Origin: Piscinibacter sp943370595
GTDB lineage: Bacteria > Pseudomonadota > Gammaproteobacteria > Burkholderiales > Burkholderiaceae_C
Direction: 5' to 3'
NCBI GenBank assembly: GCA_943370595.1
Contig: CALRRO020000003.1
Span: 1 to 64,000 of the forward strand
Length of the DNA stretch: 64,000 nucleotides
Of this stretch, positions 61,641 through 64,000 are shown piece after piece. Position 1 is the first letter of the stretch; each line of letters opens with the position of its first letter. Made by a program: the position numbers and the translations under genes. The notes under the pieces are model-generated. The model was given only the letters and a program-made list of their open reading frames with translations. It did not search any database and was not told the DNA's origin.

Positions 61641-62530
61641 GCATCTTCCTGACCGGCCGCTTCGATGCCGGCGAGCGCGACGAGTGGCTCGCGCTGCTGC
61701 GCGCCGAACTGACGGGCGAGCGATTCGTCGTCGAGCATGCCGATGCGGCCGATGCCGACATTGCCATCGTCGCCAACCCGGCCACCGGTGCACTGCAAGG
61801 CCTGCCGACACTGCGCCTGATCCAGTCCCTGTGGGCGGGCGTCGAGCGGCTGCTGGCCGATGCGAGCATTCCATCCGAAGTGCCGATCGCACGCATGGTC
61901 GACCCGGCGATGAACGAGGCAATGGCCGAGACCGCGCTGTGGGCGGTGCTGTCGCTGCAGCGCGACTTCGTCGACTACGCACGACAGCAGGCGGCCGCGC
62001 AGTGGCGCGCGCACCCGCAGCGGCGTGCGGACGAGTTCCCGGTGCTGGTGCTCGGCCGCGGCCAGATGGGCTCGGCCGTGGCGCAGCGGCTGGTGGCCAA
62101 CGGCTTCCCGGTGACGGCCTGGGGCAGCCGCGACGGCGTGCTGCCGCCGCTGCTCGGCGGCGCTGCGGTGGTGATCAACCTGCTGCCGCTGACGGCGGCC
62201 ACACAGGGGCTGTTCAATGCCGCGACGCTGGCGGCGATGCGCTCGGGCGCCAGCCTCGTCAACCTGGCACGCGGCGGCCACGTGGTCGAGGCCGACCTGC
62301 TGGCCGCGCTCGACAGCGGCCACCTGCGCCACGCGGTGCTCGACGTCTTCCAGCAAGAGCCGCTGCCGGCGGCGCATCGGTTCTGGACGCACCCGAAGGT
62401 CACGCTGCTGCCGCATGTGGCGGCAGCCACCGACGCACGCAGCGCGGCGGCCGTCGTGGCGGCGAACGTGCGCCGCTTCCGCGCCGGCGCGCCGGTCGAG
62501 CACCTCGTCGACCGCGCGCGCGGCTACTGA
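61637..62530 (+). CDS. ghrA: Glyoxylate/hydroxypyruvate reductase A-like dehydrogenase
   Basis: A 297-residue D-isomer-specific 2-hydroxyacid dehydrogenase. The NAD(P)-binding motif is VLGRGQMGSAVAQRL, and the catalytic set is LVNLARGGHVVE (Arg), DVFQQEPLP (Glu) and LLPHVAAATD (His). It resembles E. coli GhrA, which reduces glyoxylate and hydroxypyruvate. Its ATG overlaps pncC. The substrate is by family inference. Confidence 0.9.
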   Translation: MSIFLTGRFDAGERDEWLALLRAELTGERFVVEHADAADADIAIVANPATGALQGLPTLRLIQSLWAGVERLLADASIPSEVPIARMVDPAMNEAMAETALWAVLSLQRDFVDYARQQAAAQWRAHPQRRADEFPVLVLGRGQMGSAVAQRLVANGFPVTAWGSRDGVLPPLLGGAAVVINLLPLTAATQGLFNAATLAAMRSGASLVNLARGGHVVEADLLAALDSGHLRHAVLDVFQQEPLPAAHRFWTHPKVTLLPHVAAATDARSAAAVVAANVRRFRAGAPVEHLVDRARGY

Positions 62531-62544
62531 ACGGCGCGTTCAGC

Positions 62545-63435
62545 TCACCACTTCATCTCGCCCTTGTTGACCTTCGCGCCGATGTCCAGCGCGATGCCCA
62601 GGCCGGCCTGCGGGTAGGCCGACTTCATCGCGCCGATCAACGCGGCGCCGTCCGCCGCCTTCGCCAGCTCGGCCTCGAAGCGGGTCAGGTAAGCCTGCGT
62701 GTAGCTCACCTGCGAGAGGTCATGCGCCTGGCCGGGGGCGGCATGGCCCGGCACGACCACGGCAGGCTTCAGTGCGGCGATGTCGCCGAGCTTCTTCACC
62801 CACGCGGCGCGCTCCGCGGCGGTCTGCGTGTCGGCCGTCCAGGCGTGCAGGCCGGCGAAGACGTTGACGCCACCGGCCACGGCCTTGATGGCCGGGATCC
62901 ACACGTAGCTGCGGTGCGGCAGGCTGTCGTCCAGGCCGCGGATCTCCAGCGCCTGGCCCTCCAGCGTGATCGTGTGGCCCGCCAATGCTTCCGGCAGCGG
63001 CACACCCTTCGGCGCATTGGCGCCCAGGCGCGGGCCCCACACCTGCAGCTTGGTCGCCAGCGTGGCCTCGATCTTCTTCAGCGTCGGCGCGGTGGCCACC
63101 ACCTTGGCGTCCGGGAAGTACTGCTTCAGCACCTCGATGCCGAAGTAGAAGTCCGGATCGGCCTGGCTGATGTAGATGGTCTTCAGCGTCTTGCGGCTGT
63201 CCAGCACCATGGCGGCGATGCGCAGCGCGTCGGCGCGGGTGAAGCCGGTGTCGAGCAGCACCGCGTCGGTCTTGCCGCTGACCAGCACGGCATTGACGTG
63301 GAAGCTGCCGGCGTCGGCGTTGTAGACCTGCAGCGTCAGCGGCGCGCTGGCGGCGGTCTGCGCGGCGGCGCTGGTGGCGACGGCGCTCAGGGCGAGCGGG
63401 GCCAGCAGGCGGGCAAGGAGTGTGGGCTTGAACAT
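62545..63435 (-). CDS. Exported metallo-beta-lactamase-fold protein with degenerate metal motif
   Basis: A 296-residue protein. A signal peptide (about 1-26, ending ATSAAAQ) precedes an MBL-fold domain. Where active members have HxHxDH, this reads SQADPDFYFG, so the three histidines are absent; VVVPGHAAPG keeps one later His. Hydrolase activity through the usual di-metal site is therefore doubtful. It is divergent from a LysR gene that probably regulates it. Confidence 0.82.
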   Translation of the reverse strand: MFKPTLLARLLAPLALSAVATSAAAQTAASAPLTLQVYNADAGSFHVNAVLVSGKTDAVLLDTGFTRADALRIAAMVLDSRKTLKTIYISQADPDFYFGIEVLKQYFPDAKVVATAPTLKKIEATLATKLQVWGPRLGANAPKGVPLPEALAGHTITLEGQALEIRGLDDSLPHRSYVWIPAIKAVAGGVNVFAGLHAWTADTQTAAERAAWVKKLGDIAALKPAVVVPGHAAPGQAHDLSQVSYTQAYLTRFEAELAKAADGAALIGAMKSAYPQAGLGIALDIGAKVNKGEMKW

Positions 63436-63541
63436 GCAGTGCTCCGAAACGGTGGTTGGGATGCACGGCACTGTATTGATCACTGTTCCGTAGATAAACT
63501 CCGGCTGATTCAACAGATTGTCGAAGGAATCGAGCAAATCG

Positions 63542-64000
63542 ATGGAACGGCTGATGGCGATGCGCGTCTTCGTGGAGGTGGCCGACGCCGGCAGCCTCAC
63601 CGCGGCGTCCGAGCGGCTGGACATGTCGCGCGCGATGGCCAGCCGCCACCTCGAAGCCCTGGAGCGCTGGCTGGGTGCGCGGCTGTTCCACCGCACCACG
63701 CGACGCATCAGCCTGAGCGAAGCCGGGGAACAGGCGCTGCCGCGCTGCCGGCAGATGCTCGACCTGGCCGACGAGGTGAAGGCGCTGGCCGGCGAGCGCC
63801 GCCGCGAGCCGGTCGGCAAGCTGCGCCTGACCAGCAGCCTGTCGTTCGCGCTGCCGCACCTCACCGGCGCGATCGTCGAGTTCCAGGCGCTGTATCCGCG
63901 CGTCGAGATCGAACTGCGCACGGTCGACCGCGCCGTCAACCTCGTCGAGGAGCGCATCGACCTGGCCCTGCGCATCACCAACCGGCTCGACGACCACGTC
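63542..64000 (+). CDS. LysR-family transcriptional regulator (truncated by window end)
   Basis: The first 153 codons of a LysR regulator. The winged HTH is complete (MRVFVEVADAGSLTAASERLD, then ASRHLEALERWLGARLFHRTTR), followed by the start of the effector domain. The gene runs off the window. It is divergent from the MBL-fold gene with a 106-base spacer holding two CACTGT repeats 12 bases apart (63469 and 63481). Confidence 0.92.
   Translation, partial: MERLMAMRVFVEVADAGSLTAASERLDMSRAMASRHLEALERWLGARLFHRTTRRISLSEAGEQALPRCRQMLDLADEVKALAGERRREPVGKLRLTSSLSFALPHLTGAIVEFQALYPRVEIELRTVDRAVNLVEERIDLALRITNRLDDHV

Overview
The window is a GC-rich, densely coded bacterial chromosome segment. It best fits a Burkholderiales betaproteobacterium of the Rubrivivax / Leptothrix / Methylibium / Piscinibacter type. 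This placement is inferred from the metX-metW pair, the fmd/urt-type amide cluster, a DUF4148 exported protein, the amgK/lptD-surA-rsmA neighbourhood, many ATGA stop/start overlaps and strong GC bias. I recognised no tRNA, rRNA, CRISPR array, phage or IS element.

Layout. 305-2019: metX-metW (minus) behind a leader with an attenuator-like hairpin. 2153-6688: minus-strand signalling operon (CheY-like receiver, HD-GYP phosphodiesterase, periplasmic solute-binding protein, PAS histidine kinase), divergent from 6797-8190 (HTH-receiver and receiver-Hpt). 8336-12615: LuxR-type response regulator and a very large hybrid kinase whose N-terminal half is an NCS1-type permease. 12782-19381: plus-strand amide/urea operon (urtA-E-like ABC importer, formamidase fmdA, fmdB). 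19474-21607: class V aminotransferase and an AraC/GyrI-like regulator. 21700-26098: aliphatic amidase amiE, a MoxR-type AAA+ ATPase with VWA partner, and a fluoroacetate/haloacetate dehalogenase. 26187-28587: membrane-anchored GltB-like FMN/Fe-S protein and a NarL-type regulator.

28670-34060: GST, DUF898 protein with M48 protease, cytosine deaminase, an orphan ATP synthase c subunit and a hemolysin III protein. 34095-39916: RND tripartite efflux operon. 40093-47267: enoyl-CoA hydratase, lipase-like hydrolase, M20 peptidase, small membrane protein, COG2509 FAD protein, DUF4148 protein and a LysR regulator. 47261-52943: amgK divergent from lptD-surA-rsmA. 53161-54014: secreted guanyl-specific RNase and barstar inhibitor. 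54278-59520: malic enzyme divergent from a DctS/DctR-like two-component pair. 59631-62530: thiL-pgpA-pncC-ghrA. 62545-64000: a beta-lactamase-fold protein that has lost its metal motif, divergent from a LysR gene cut by the window end.

The most interesting unit is 8336-26098. A transporter-kinase fusion and its LuxR partner sit beside an amide importer, formamidase, amidase and haloacetate dehalogenase. The importer operon and the amidase operon carry almost the same palindrome (TACGTC-N4-GACGTATTC), with a -10-like hexamer at an identical distance. This suggests one amide-responsive regulon. Its substrate range might extend to halogenated amides such as fluoroacetamide, which is inference.
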